Shown here: positions 43,208 through 50,943 of the stretch, one piece after another
How positions within the stretch are numbered: the first letter of the stretch is position 1
Layout of the letters: every line of letters begins with the position of its first letter
DNA from: Catenulispora rubra
GTDB lineage: Bacteria; Actinomycetota; Actinomycetes; Streptomycetales; Catenulisporaceae
DNA length: 51,284 nucleotides
Direction: 5' to 3'
NCBI RefSeq assembly: GCF_015356825.1
Contig: NZ_JAACYW010000054.1
Location: forward strand, 1-51,284
Made by a program: the position numbers and the translations under genes
The notes under the pieces: model-generated
What the model was told of the DNA's origin: nothing
Databases searched by the model: none
What the model saw: the letters and a program-made list of their open reading frames with translations, nothing else

Positions 43208-43980
43208 GCTTCAGCGAGTACGACGGAACGCCCGGCGGCACCGGAGCCCGGCGTCCCGAACGGCTCAGCGCCGAGCAGATCGACGCCTGGGAGTTCACCC
43301 GGGCCGGCCTCACGCACCGCGGCTACGACGAGGAGGGCGTGCTCCGCTTCAAGCGGCGCGTGCTCGCCGAACTGCAGGCCGCCGCCCAGATCGAGTCCGA
43401 GCTGCGGCAGCGCAACGACGAGCTGACCAGCCAGCTGCGCACCTCCTACGCCGGCAGCGACCCGGCCAACGGCGGCGCCGCGGCGGCACCCGTGACGCCC
43501 TCGGCCCCATCGGCCTTCGCCCCGGAGCAGCGGGTCACCGCCGCCGCGGTCAACGCGATCGCGATGGCCCAGCGCCAGGCCGAGGAGCAGATCCGGGCCG
43601 CCGAGGAGTACGTCCGCAACGTCACGGAGTACGCCCGCAACCAGTACGCGGTCACGGTGAACGAGGGACACCGGCAGGGACTGCTCGCTGCGGAGTCGGC
43701 GTTCCAGCGGCGCAGCGAACAGCTGTCCTCCAGCCTGAAGTCGCTGGAGCAGCAGCTGGAGTTCCTCAAGGCGTTCGGTGTGGCGTTCGGCGTGCAGGTC
43801 GAGGGCGCGCTGGAGAAGGCCCGCGAGGAGGTGCACGGCATGATCAAGAATATCCACCAGGCCTTCGACACGCTGAACCGGAACCCGCCGCACGGCGCGG
43901 GGGCCCCGCCGACCGACGTGCCCGGCATGGCGGGCGTCGGCGGTCCGTACTACGGATCCGCGCTGCCGGGCGCCGTCTGA
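43204..43980 (+). CDS. DivIVA-like coiled-coil protein
   Basis: A 258-aa soluble protein. LSAEQIDAWEFTRAGLTHRGYDEEGV near the N-terminus resembles the DivIVA lipid-binding part in layout; a Ser/Pro/Ala linker and a long coiled coil (about 115-225, Gln/Glu/Arg-rich) follow. The end is Gly/Pro-rich. DivIVA proteins mark curved or polar membranes. Here the gene is coupled by GTGA overlap to the globin-reductase, so it may place this at a cell pole; that is inference. Not the main divIVA, which stands elsewhere with division genes. Confidence 0.75.
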   Translation: MSFSEYDGTPGGTGARRPERLSAEQIDAWEFTRAGLTHRGYDEEGVLRFKRRVLAELQAAAQIESELRQRNDELTSQLRTSYAGSDPANGGAAAAPVTPSAPSAFAPEQRVTAAAVNAIAMAQRQAEEQIRAAEEYVRNVTEYARNQYAVTVNEGHRQGLLAAESAFQRRSEQLSSSLKSLEQQLEFLKAFGVAFGVQVEGALEKAREEVHGMIKNIHQAFDTLNRNPPHGAGAPPTDVPGMAGVGGPYYGSALPGAV

Positions 43981-43993
43981 CACCCGGTCTGAC

Positions 43994-44036
43994 ACCCGGC
44001 AGTGCGGGTCTACGCCAGGGCTCCGCGCTGCCGGGT
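43994..44036 (+). terminator. Hairpin terminator after the globin/DivIVA operon
   Basis: 43994-44006 (ACCCGGCAGTGCG) pairs with 44024-44036 over 13 bases with one G-T type mismatch; 17-base loop. Confidence 0.6.
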
Positions 44037-44086
44037 ACCCCGGACACTGGGCATCGCACGACCAGGCACGATCCCCCGACCCTGCC

Positions 44087-44092
44087 TAGGCT
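44087..44092 (+). promoter_or_regulatory. -10 box for leaderless dehydrogenase transcript
   Basis: TAGGCT ends 7 bases before ATG 44100. The spacing gives a leaderless message. Confidence 0.5.
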
Positions 44093-44099
44093 GGGAACC

Positions 44100-44906
44100 A
44101 TGACGACAAGGGTTGCCTTCCTGGGGCTCGGGGCCATGGGCGCCCCGATGGCGGCGCGGCTGGTCCGCGCCGGATACGACGTGGTGGTGTGGAACCGGAC
44201 CGCCGCCCGGGCCGAGCCGGCGGTCGCGCTCGGTGCGAGCGCCGCCGCCGACCCGGCCGCGGCGGTGGCCGGCGCCGAGTTCGTGGTGACGATGCTGGCC
44301 GATCCGGAGGCCGTCGGCACGGTGGTCGCGTCCTTCGCCGGCGCGCTGCGGCCGGACGCGGTGCTGGTCGAGATGTCCACGGCCGGACCGGAGAGCACCG
44401 GCCTGGTCAGGGACCTGATCCCGGACTCGGTCGGCATGGTCGACGCCCCGGTGATGGGCAGCGTGGACCGCGCCGAGGCCGGCACGCTGGCGGTGCTGGC
44501 CGGCGGCACGCCGGAGGACCTGGCGCGGGCGGCCGAGCTGCTGAAGGTGTTCGGCACCGTCACCGAATGCGGCGGACCCGGGAGCGGTGCGGCGCGCAAG
44601 CTGGTGCTGATCAGCGGGATCGTCGCCGGGGTGACGGTGGTCGGCGAGGCGCTGGCGCTGGCCGAGCGGCTGGGGGTGCCGGACCCGCACGCGGTGCTGG
44701 AGGCCAGTCCGCTGGGCGGGCTGGTGGCCCGAGCCTTCGCCACTGGCGTCGACTTCTCCGCCGAGATGGCCGGGAAGGACCTGCGGCTGGCCGGGGAACT
44801 GCTGGACCTGCCGGTGATGACCGCCGCGCGGCGGGCGCTGGAATCCGCGCCGGACCAGAACGCCGACCTCGGCGAGGCGGTGCGGGCGCTCAACGAGAAG
44901 CGCTGA
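44100..44906 (+). CDS. NAD(P)-dependent beta-hydroxyacid dehydrogenase (HIBADH-like)
   Basis: A 268-aa reductase. The Rossmann loop is FLGLGAMGAPMAARL (about 7-21) and the fingerprint AGYDVVVWNRT picks NADP by its Arg. DAPVMGSVDRAEAGTL is the substrate loop, GAARKLVLIS (about 160-169) carries the catalytic Lys, and MAGKDLRLA is the C-terminal Lys-Asp motif. The usual Asn four after the Lys is Ser here, so it may belong to the glyoxylate-reductase or imine-reductase-like branches. Substrate unknown. A hairpin follows after 55 bases. Confidence 0.88.
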   Translation: MTTRVAFLGLGAMGAPMAARLVRAGYDVVVWNRTAARAEPAVALGASAAADPAAAVAGAEFVVTMLADPEAVGTVVASFAGALRPDAVLVEMSTAGPESTGLVRDLIPDSVGMVDAPVMGSVDRAEAGTLAVLAGGTPEDLARAAELLKVFGTVTECGGPGSGAARKLVLISGIVAGVTVVGEALALAERLGVPDPHAVLEASPLGGLVARAFATGVDFSAEMAGKDLRLAGELLDLPVMTAARRALESAPDQNADLGEAVRALNEKR

Positions 44907-44920
44907 GCCGGCTGGGTCTG

Positions 44921-45055
44921 TCTGTGAGCACGGACTACCTTGAGCAAGGACTATCTGTGAGCACGGAGCCGAGCCGCCCCGAAACAGCGGCCCGGCTCCG
45001 TGCGCTCAAGGTGCGCTCAAGGTGCGCCGTATTTACTCGTGTGCGCCGTATTTAC
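44921..45055. repeat. Cluster of short direct repeats around a hairpin
   Basis: TCTGTGAGCACGGA stands at 44921-44934 and 44954-44967; GTGCGCTCAAG at 45000-45010 and 45011-45021; GTGCGCCGTATTTAC at 45022-45036 and 45041-45055. No gene lies here. They look like slipped copies. Confidence 0.8.
44962..45002. terminator. Bidirectional hairpin terminator
   Basis: 44962-44977 pairs with 44987-45002 over 16 bases with one mismatch, 9-base loop. It lies between the convergent dehydrogenase and methyltransferase genes and may serve both. Confidence 0.7.
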
Positions 45056-45061
45056 CCGCGC

Positions 45062-45982
45062 TCACTTGCCCTCGGCCACGGTCCCGACCGCGAGCAGCGC
45101 CCGGTACGGCAGCCGCATGACACCGTCCCCGTCGGTCATCTCGGCGGCGATCCTCAGGTAGTTCTCGCGGAACGCGGCGCGGACCTCAGGGGTCTGCGCC
45201 TGGTAGGTGCGGCCGGACGGCCCGACGCCGGACCCCACCGAGATCCACCACTCCTCCGCCGTCGTCAGCTGCTCCCAGTCGATGACGCTGGTGGTGACGT
45301 CCTCCAGACCCACCTCGCGGAACAACCCGGCGAGCCCTTCCTCGGTCCGCGGGTAGTCGTCGGCGAGGACCAGCGGCGGCATCTGCCGCGGGACCCAGCC
45401 CTCGGTCTCCGCCCCGGCCCGGGAGAAGACGCTCCGCCCGGCCGAGCGCTCGGCGGGCCACAACGTGAACGCCACGCGGCCGCCGGGCTTGGCGACGTCC
45501 CGCAGCGCCCGCATCGCGACCTTCGGCCGCCCGAAGTGGTCGAGCACGAAGTTGCCGACCACGGCGTCGAACGTCGCCGGCTCGAACGGCAGGTCCGGCA
45601 CGACCGCCAGCACGAACTCCGCCTCCGGCGCCTTCGCGCGCGCCAGGTCGAGCATCGAGGGCTCGGCGTCGACGGCGGTCACGGTCGCGCCGCGGGCGAG
45701 GGCGGCCCGGGCGACGGTGCCGGTCCCGGTGCCGACGTCCAGCAGGGCGATGTCGGAGACCACCGCGGCGCCGTCGAGCAGGGCGCGAATCGTGTTCGCG
45801 CACAGGGAGGCGTAGACGGCTTCGTAGCCCGCGCCGGAGTCGGCCCACAGCACGCGCTCGGCCTCGTCGAAGGTGGGAGCCGTGGGATCCGTCGGACCAG
45901 TCGAAGCGGTCGCAGCCGCCGGGGACGCTGCGGATGTCGGGGATGGTGTCGCGGACGTCGAGGGATCTTCGGGCATGGACAC
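45062..45982 (-). CDS. SAM-dependent methyltransferase (class I)
   Basis: A 306-aa methyltransferase. After a 38-residue Ser/Thr/Ala/Pro-rich leader, motif I reads LLDVGTGTGTVA (about 81-92), then VDAEPSMLDLA with the acidic ribose-binding Asp, FDAVVGNFVLDH, and KPGGRVAFTLWP. It is like ubiquinone- or small-molecule methyltransferases; the substrate is unknown. GTG 45982 is chosen because it stands 6 bases after a TAGGCT box (leaderless); ATG 45976 is an alternative. Its promoter overlaps that of the rRNA-methylase gene. Confidence 0.85.
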   Translation of the reverse strand: MSMPEDPSTSATPSPTSAASPAAATASTGPTDPTAPTFDEAERVLWADSGAGYEAVYASLCANTIRALLDGAAVVSDIALLDVGTGTGTVARAALARGATVTAVDAEPSMLDLARAKAPEAEFVLAVVPDLPFEPATFDAVVGNFVLDHFGRPKVAMRALRDVAKPGGRVAFTLWPAERSAGRSVFSRAGAETEGWVPRQMPPLVLADDYPRTEEGLAGLFREVGLEDVTTSVIDWEQLTTAEEWWISVGSGVGPSGRTYQAQTPEVRAAFRENYLRIAAEMTDGDGVMRLPYRALLAVGTVAEGK

Positions 45983-45987
45983 GCCGG

Positions 45988-45994
45988 TAGCCTA
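45988..45994. promoter_or_regulatory. Overlapping divergent -10 boxes
   Basis: TAGCCT (45988-45993, plus) and TAGGCT (45989-45994 read on minus) share five base pairs in TAGCCTA. Each ends 6 bases before its own start codon (ATG 46000, GTG 45982), so both messages would be leaderless. Confidence 0.55.
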
Positions 45995-45999
45995 GCGGG

Positions 46000-46833
46000 A
46001 TGCGCGCACACCAACGGGTGGCTTCCCGCAACGCCAGGTTCCAGCAATGGCAAACCCTGCTCATGAACCGCCAGAAGCGGCAGCGCGCGGGCCGCTTCCT
46101 CGTGCAGGGCGTCCGCCCCCTCACCCTGGCCGCCGAGCAGGGCTGGCGCATCGAGGAACTGCTGGTCGACGACGACCGCCGCCTGTCCCGCTGGGCCGAG
46201 GAGTTCATCACGGCCACCGAGGCCGCCGGCGCCGAGGTGATCGCGCTCCCCGCCGACATGCTGGCCGAACTCGGCGAGAAGGACCAGGACGCGGCACCGG
46301 AACTGCTGGCCGTCGTGGCCATGCCCCCGGACGACCTGACCCGCGTCGCAAGCCCCGGCGACTTCCCCGCCGACTTCCTCGGCGTCGCCTTCGACCGCCC
46401 CACCCAACCGGGCAACCTCGGCACCCTGATCCGCTCCGCGGACGCCTTCGGCGCCGGCGGCGTCATCGTCACCGGCCACGCCGCCGACGTCTACGACCCG
46501 CGCACCGTCCGCGCCAGCACCGGCTCCCTGTTCGGCCTGCCGACCGTGCGCGCGGAATCGCACCGCGACGTACTGGACTGGCTCCGCGGAACCGGCGTGA
46601 CCCTCGTCGGCACCGACGAGGACGGCGACACCGACATCGAGGACTACGACTTCTGCGCACCGACGCTGATCGTCGTCGGCAACGAGACGGTCGGCATGAG
46701 CAGCGGCTGGCGCGAGGCATGCGACCGCGTGCTGAGCATCCCCATGCGCGGAACAGCGAGTTCGCTCAACGCAGCCAACGCCGCCACGGTGGTTCTGTAC
46801 GAAGCGGCGCGGCAGCGGCGGGCGGCGAAGTAG
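46000..46833 (+). CDS. TrmH/SpoU-family RNA 2'-O-methyltransferase
   Basis: A 277-aa SPOUT enzyme. The N-terminal substrate-binding part (RFLVQGVRPLTLAAEQG) is followed by the knotted domain with motif 1 FDRPTQPGNLGTLIRSADAFG (Asn and Arg of the site, about 129-149), motif 2 IVVGNETVGMSSGW and motif 3 IPMRGTASSLNAANAATVVLYE. It methylates a ribose in rRNA or tRNA; which one is not clear. ATG 46000 is leaderless. Its TAG stop directly abuts the TAG stop of the convergent gene. Confidence 0.92.
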   Translation: MRAHQRVASRNARFQQWQTLLMNRQKRQRAGRFLVQGVRPLTLAAEQGWRIEELLVDDDRRLSRWAEEFITATEAAGAEVIALPADMLAELGEKDQDAAPELLAVVAMPPDDLTRVASPGDFPADFLGVAFDRPTQPGNLGTLIRSADAFGAGGVIVTGHAADVYDPRTVRASTGSLFGLPTVRAESHRDVLDWLRGTGVTLVGTDEDGDTDIEDYDFCAPTLIVVGNETVGMSSGWREACDRVLSIPMRGTASSLNAANAATVVLYEAARQRRAAK

Positions 46834-47277
46834 CTACGCGGGGAAGCCGCGGCGGATTTCGGCGAGCAGCGCGGCGACGTACCGGTCCTCGACCTCCTCG
46901 ATGTCCCCGATGCCCTCGGCATCCTCGACGAAGTCCGCCTCGGAAACGTAGGCCACCACAGCATCCCCGCCACCGAGCAACCGCAGCGCCGCGATGTTCG
47001 GGTGCGGGATGTCCGTGCACGCCTCGCCCGGTTCGGCCATGGCGATCGCCTCCGCGATCGCCGCGGCCGTCAGCGGATACGACCTGCTCCCCTTGCGATG
47101 TCCCACCACCGTCGCCACGGCCACAGCCGGCAGGTAGCCGCCGCGCACGTTCGCTCGCACCACGGCGCCGTCCGGCGTCAGCAGTCCCCACGCCACCGGC
47201 TGCTCCCAGCCGAGGCGTGCCTCCATCGCGGTGCGCGCGGCGTTGAGCGCCTCGATCGTCTCCCAGCGTTCGGTCAC
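46834..47277 (-). CDS. Hypothetical protein
   Basis: A 147-aa protein I do not recognise. It is acidic and without membrane segments. A beta-rich N-terminal half (PVAWGLLTPDGAVVRANVRG) leads to an Ala-rich helix and an acidic end (FVEDAEGIGDIEEVEDRY). The GTG start at 47277 lies 6 bases after TAGCCT, so a leaderless message fits and supports a real gene. The stop abuts that of the rRNA methylase. Function unknown. Confidence 0.7.
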   Translation of the reverse strand: MTERWETIEALNAARTAMEARLGWEQPVAWGLLTPDGAVVRANVRGGYLPAVAVATVVGHRKGSRSYPLTAAAIAEAIAMAEPGEACTDIPHPNIAALRLLGGGDAVVAYVSEADFVEDAEGIGDIEEVEDRYVAALLAEIRRGFPA

Positions 47278-47283
47278 GCGGTC

Positions 47284-47289
47284 AGGCTA
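47284..47289 (-). promoter_or_regulatory. -10 box for leaderless hypothetical gene
   Basis: TAGCCT on the minus strand ends 6 bases before GTG 47277. Confidence 0.45.
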
Positions 47290-47312
47290 CCGGCGCGCTG
47301 GTCCCGGCCGCC

Positions 47313-48152
47313 CTACCCCAGGCCGTAGACCCGGGTCGCGGTCCCGCCGAACACCGCCTCGCGCTCCGTCTCCGACAGCTCCGAGGTCAGCTGCATCGTT
47401 GTTTCCACAACCTGTGGGTAACCGGCGCCGAGCGTGCTCACCGGCCAGTCGCTGCCGAACATCACGCGGTCCGGGCCGAACGCCTCCAGCACCAGATCCG
47501 AGTACGGCCGCAGGTCCGCGATCGTCCAGCGCTCCACATCGGCCTCGGTGACCATGCCCGACAGCTTGCACGTCACGTTCGGCAGCTCTGCCAGGGCCCT
47601 GATGTCCGAGGCCCACGGCTCCCGCTCGCCGGCGGCGATCCGCGGCTTGCCCAGGTGGTCCAGGACGAACCGCAGGTCCGGCACGGCCCGCGCGGCCTCG
47701 GCGCAGTCCGGGAGCTGGTCCGCGCGCACGATGAGGTCGAAGGCCAGTCCGGCCGAGGCCAGCTGTCGCAGACCCCTGAGTGTGTCGGCCTCGGTCAGCC
47801 ACGCGCCGTCCGGCAGCTCCTGCACCTGGTGCCGGATGCCGACCAGCCGCCGGCCGCCGGTCCCCGACAGCAGCTCGCTCAGCCGCTCGCCGAAGTTCGG
47901 CACGGTGACGTCGGTCCAGCCCACCACCCCGGCGACGAGGTCCGACGTCTCGGCCAGCGCCAGCATCTCCGGCGTCTCGTCGACCGCGTGGATGGTCTGC
48001 ACCAGGACCGTCGCCGACACCCCGGCGGCCGCGGCCAGCGGCTCCAGGTCGGACAGCAGGAAGCTGCGCCGCAGCGCGGGCAGGTCCGCGGTCCACGCCT
48101 GGTCCCGGACGGTCAGATCCCACAGGTGGTGGTGCGCGTCGACGATCCGCAT
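47313..48152 (-). CDS. Amidohydrolase-2 family hydrolase (lactonase-like)
   Basis: A 279-aa TIM-barrel hydrolase. VDAHHHLWDL (HxH, about 4-13), VGIRHQVQ, FVLDHLGKP and MFGSDWPVS (Asp) are the metal/active-site strings of the family containing sugar-lactone hydrolases such as L-fucono- or L-rhamnono-lactonase. It lies 6 bases after the mutarotase gene, so sugar catabolism is likely. No signal peptide. Confidence 0.87.
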   Translation of the reverse strand: MRIVDAHHHLWDLTVRDQAWTADLPALRRSFLLSDLEPLAAAAGVSATVLVQTIHAVDETPEMLALAETSDLVAGVVGWTDVTVPNFGERLSELLSGTGGRRLVGIRHQVQELPDGAWLTEADTLRGLRQLASAGLAFDLIVRADQLPDCAEAARAVPDLRFVLDHLGKPRIAAGEREPWASDIRALAELPNVTCKLSGMVTEADVERWTIADLRPYSDLVLEAFGPDRVMFGSDWPVSTLGAGYPQVVETTMQLTSELSETEREAVFGGTATRVYGLG

Positions 48153-48158
48153 GCTGAG

Positions 48159-48503
48159 TCAGGCCTCCGAGGGTTCGGGCCGGTCCGGCCGGCGCGCCGC
48201 TTCCGGCAGTTCGAAGATCACCGGCAGCGGCTCGTCCCCGCCGGCCAGCGAGAAGTCCCGGAATACCCCGACGCGCGCCTGCCACGCGTGATCCTCGGCC
48301 TTGTCCACCATGAAGGCCTGCAACGCTTCCCAGCCCTCACATTCGACGAGGTGGAACAGGTCCACGCCGTTGCGCCAGATCGTCCACGAGCTGCAGCCGC
48401 CGGCCCGCAGCAGCTCCGGGATCTCCGGCGGGATGTCGTCGTGAGCTTGTTCGTACCCTGTGACGCCCTCGGGCTTCAGCCGGGTGTGGATGGCGACCCG
48501 CAC
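48159..48503 (-). CDS. L-rhamnose mutarotase family protein
   Basis: A 114-aa RhaM-like protein of the ferredoxin-like barrel type, which interconverts sugar anomers. Strings: YEQAHDDIPPEIPELLRAGG, SSWTIWRNGVDLFHLVEC and the C-terminal WQARVGVFRDF. I take GTG 48503 (VRVAIHTRL) because AAGGAGG lies 8 bases ahead; upstream ATGs at 48530 and 48521 would cover that site. It forms a pair with the amidohydrolase, probably for fucose or rhamnose breakdown. An inverted repeat lies ahead. Confidence 0.82.
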   Translation of the reverse strand: MRVAIHTRLKPEGVTGYEQAHDDIPPEIPELLRAGGCSSWTIWRNGVDLFHLVECEGWEALQAFMVDKAEDHAWQARVGVFRDFSLAGGDEPLPVIFELPEAARRPDRPEPSEA

Positions 48504-48552
48504 CTGGACCCCCTCCTTCATCGAGATCATCGTCGTCGAGATTCATCGGATC

Positions 48553-48600
48553 TTTCCCGGAACGGCCGCCGAGTCTAGTACCTGTTTGCGTTCCGGGAAA
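48553..48600. promoter_or_regulatory. Perfect 12-bp inverted repeat, likely operator pair
   Basis: TTTCCCGGAACG (48553-48564) and its exact reverse complement (48589-48600) stand 24 bases apart in the gap between the mutarotase and the FUSC gene. Each arm is itself nearly palindromic. A TAGACT -10 box for the minus strand (48572-48577) lies between them. A regulator could bind both and loop. Confidence 0.6.
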
Positions 48601-48612
48601 CGACCACGTCCA

Positions 48613-49692
48613 ATGGCTCAGGTGAAGGACCCGACCGCCGTCAAGGACCACGCCGCGCGCCTCGTCCGCTTCCAGCGCATCGAGGTCGACGCCACGCGCC
48701 TGGTCCTGTCCGGCGTCGCGCTGGCGCTGCCGGTGACCGTCGGCGCGGCGACCGGCCACCTCGCCGACGGCCTGACCGCGGTCATGGGCGCGCTGCTGGT
48801 CAGCGCGGCCGGACACGAGGGCGGGTGGCGGGCGCGCGGCCTCGACCTCGGCGCCACGGCGGCGGTCGGCGCGCTGGTGGTCTGGCTCGGCGCGCTGCTC
48901 GGCCGGCACGGGAGCCTGGCCAGCGTCTGGATCGTGGCGGTCGCCGTCGGCGCGGCGCTGGTCGGCGGCATCGGGACGCTCGAAGCACGGATCGCCGCGA
49001 ACGCGACGGTGTTCACCGTCATCGGCGCGCACCTGGGTACGGGCCCTGAGTCGCCCGGGCACATCCTGTTGTATGTGGCGCTGGGCATGGCGGCCGCCGC
49101 CGCACTCACCCTCGGCACGCACGCGCTCGGCCGCCTCCTGTCACCCCTCTGGCGCAGGGAGCTGGAGGGGCCGCCGGGACCGGAGTGGCCGTTCAAGCGC
49201 AGCGTGGAGAAATGGCGGACGGGACTGCGGACGTGGCACGGCTGGCAGCACGCGGTCCGCCTGGGCACGGCGATGGCCGTGGCCGAAGTGGTCTCGCAGT
49301 TTCGGCCCGGCACGCACACGTACTGGATCGCGCTGACCGTCTCGCTGGTCGTCCTGCGCGACGAAGCAGCGGCGCCGATGCGCGCCCTGGAGCGCGGGCT
49401 CGGCACGACGATCGGCGTGCTGGTCGGCGGCGGACTCATCGGCGTGCTCCCGACCTGGGGCATCGTGGCGCTGATCGGCGTCATCGGGGCGGTGCGGCCG
49501 TATCTGAAGCTGGCCAACTACACCGCCTACGCGGCCGTGATGACCCCGCTGATCACCATGCTGAACGAGCTCGGCCACGACATCTCCTGGGCCGTGCTGC
49601 GGGAACGCGTCCTCGACACGCTGATCGGCTGCGCGATCGGGCTCTGCGTGGGCTACCTGCCGTGGCGGATGTGGGCAAGCAGACAGCGCTGA
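48613..49692 (+). CDS. FUSC-family (aromatic acid exporter-like) membrane protein
   Basis: A 359-aa polytopic protein with two hydrophobic bundles (about 40-165 and 225-345) and a charged middle loop (SPLWRRELEGPPGPEW). The second bundle has the family pattern HAVRLGTAMAVAEVV, THTYWIALTVSLVV and ERGLGTTIGVLVGG. FUSC and related proteins export aromatic or fusaric-type acids. ATG 48613 is the chosen start; no clear ribosome site. The divergent gap holds the inverted repeat. Confidence 0.85.
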   Translation: MAQVKDPTAVKDHAARLVRFQRIEVDATRLVLSGVALALPVTVGAATGHLADGLTAVMGALLVSAAGHEGGWRARGLDLGATAAVGALVVWLGALLGRHGSLASVWIVAVAVGAALVGGIGTLEARIAANATVFTVIGAHLGTGPESPGHILLYVALGMAAAAALTLGTHALGRLLSPLWRRELEGPPGPEWPFKRSVEKWRTGLRTWHGWQHAVRLGTAMAVAEVVSQFRPGTHTYWIALTVSLVVLRDEAAAPMRALERGLGTTIGVLVGGGLIGVLPTWGIVALIGVIGAVRPYLKLANYTAYAAVMTPLITMLNELGHDISWAVLRERVLDTLIGCAIGLCVGYLPWRMWASRQR

Positions 49693-49739
49693 AAGATAGG
49701 GGAACCTAACTGGCGGGGAATACGATCTCCTCATCGTCG

Positions 49740-49766
49740 GTTGAGAGGTTTGTTCAACTTTCAACT
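49740..49766 (+). promoter_or_regulatory. Possible operator ahead of the monooxygenase gene
   Basis: GTTGA (49740-49744) and TCAAC (49754-49758) are inverted, and TTCAACT is tandemly repeated (49753-49766). A TACGAT box is at 49721-49726, so a repressor here would cover the early transcript. Confidence 0.3.
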
Positions 49767-49782
49767 ACAGGAGGGTCCCCTC

Positions 49783-50943
49783 GTGAGCCAGATGCAGTTC
49801 GGCGTCTTCACGGTCGGAGACGTGACGCCCGACCCCGCCACGGGCCGCGCGCCGTCCGAGCACGAGCGCATCAAGGCCATGGCCGCCATCGCGGAGCACG
49901 CCGAGCAGGCCGGCCTGGACGTGTTCGCCACCGGTGAGCACCACAACCCGCCGTTCGTGCCCTCCTCGCCGACCACGCTGCTCGGCTGGATCGCCGGGCG
50001 CACCTCCAAGCTGCTGCTGAGCACCGCGACCACGCTGATCACCACCAACGACCCGGTGAAGATCGCCGAGGACTACGCGATGCTCCAGCACCTGGCCGAG
50101 GGCCGCGTGGACCTGATCCTGGGCCGCGGCAACACCGGCCCGGTCTACCCGTGGTTCGGCAAGGACATCCGCGACGGCATCGACCTGGCGCTGGAGAACT
50201 ACGCGCTGCTGCGGCAGCTGTGGAACGAGGACGTCGTCGACTGGTCCGGCCGCTTCCGCACGCCGCTGCAGGGCTTCACCGCCACGCCCCGGCCGCTGGA
50301 CGGCGTCGCGCCCTTCGTCTGGCACGGCTCGATCCGCTCCCCCGAGATCGCCGAGCAGGCCGCGTACTATGGGGACGGTTTCTTCCACAACAACATCTTC
50401 TGGCCGAAGGAACACACGCAGCGCATGGTCGCGCTGTACCGTCGGCGCTTCGCACACTACGGGCACGGCACAGAGCAGCAGGCGATCGTCGGTTTGGGCG
50501 GCCAGGTGTTCATGCGCGAGAACTCGCAGGACGCGGTGCGCGAATTCCGTCCGTACTTCGACAACGCCCCGGTGTACGGCCACGGTCCATCGCTGGAGGA
50601 GTTCATGAGGGAGACCCCGCTCACCGTGGGCACGCCGGAGCAGGTGATCGAGCGCACGCTGTCCTTCCGCGACTACGTCGGCGACTACCAGCGCCAGCTG
50701 TTCCTGCTGGACCACGCCGGCCTGCCGCTGAAGACGGTGCTGGAGCAGATCGACCTGCTGGGCGAGAAGGTGGTCCCGGTGCTGCGCAAGGAGTTCGCGA
50801 TCGGCCGGCCGGCCGACGTCCCGGACGCCCCGACGCACGCGGGCCTGGTGGCCCGGACCGCCGGAGGCACCACGGGGACGGCCGAGACGCGGGATGATGA
50901 GCGGTCGGCTTTGTTCGACACGAAGGAGGCCATCGCACCGTGA
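49783..50943 (+). CDS. LLM-class flavin-dependent oxidoreductase
   Basis: A 386-aa luciferase-like monooxygenase (TIM barrel, FMNH2-dependent). Strings: MQFGVFTVGDVTPDP, GLDVFATGEHHNPPF, STATTLITTNDPVKIAEDYAML, LGRGNTGPVYPWFG and WHGSIRSPEIAEQAAYYGDGFF. GTG 49783 stands 7 bases after AGGAGGG; a TTG at 49741 is not needed. The stop overlaps the next start as GTGA, so the next gene probably supplies something it needs, such as reduced flavin. Substrate unknown. Confidence 0.9.
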   Translation: MSQMQFGVFTVGDVTPDPATGRAPSEHERIKAMAAIAEHAEQAGLDVFATGEHHNPPFVPSSPTTLLGWIAGRTSKLLLSTATTLITTNDPVKIAEDYAMLQHLAEGRVDLILGRGNTGPVYPWFGKDIRDGIDLALENYALLRQLWNEDVVDWSGRFRTPLQGFTATPRPLDGVAPFVWHGSIRSPEIAEQAAYYGDGFFHNNIFWPKEHTQRMVALYRRRFAHYGHGTEQQAIVGLGGQVFMRENSQDAVREFRPYFDNAPVYGHGPSLEEFMRETPLTVGTPEQVIERTLSFRDYVGDYQRQLFLLDHAGLPLKTVLEQIDLLGEKVVPVLRKEFAIGRPADVPDAPTHAGLVARTAGGTTGTAETRDDERSALFDTKEAIAP

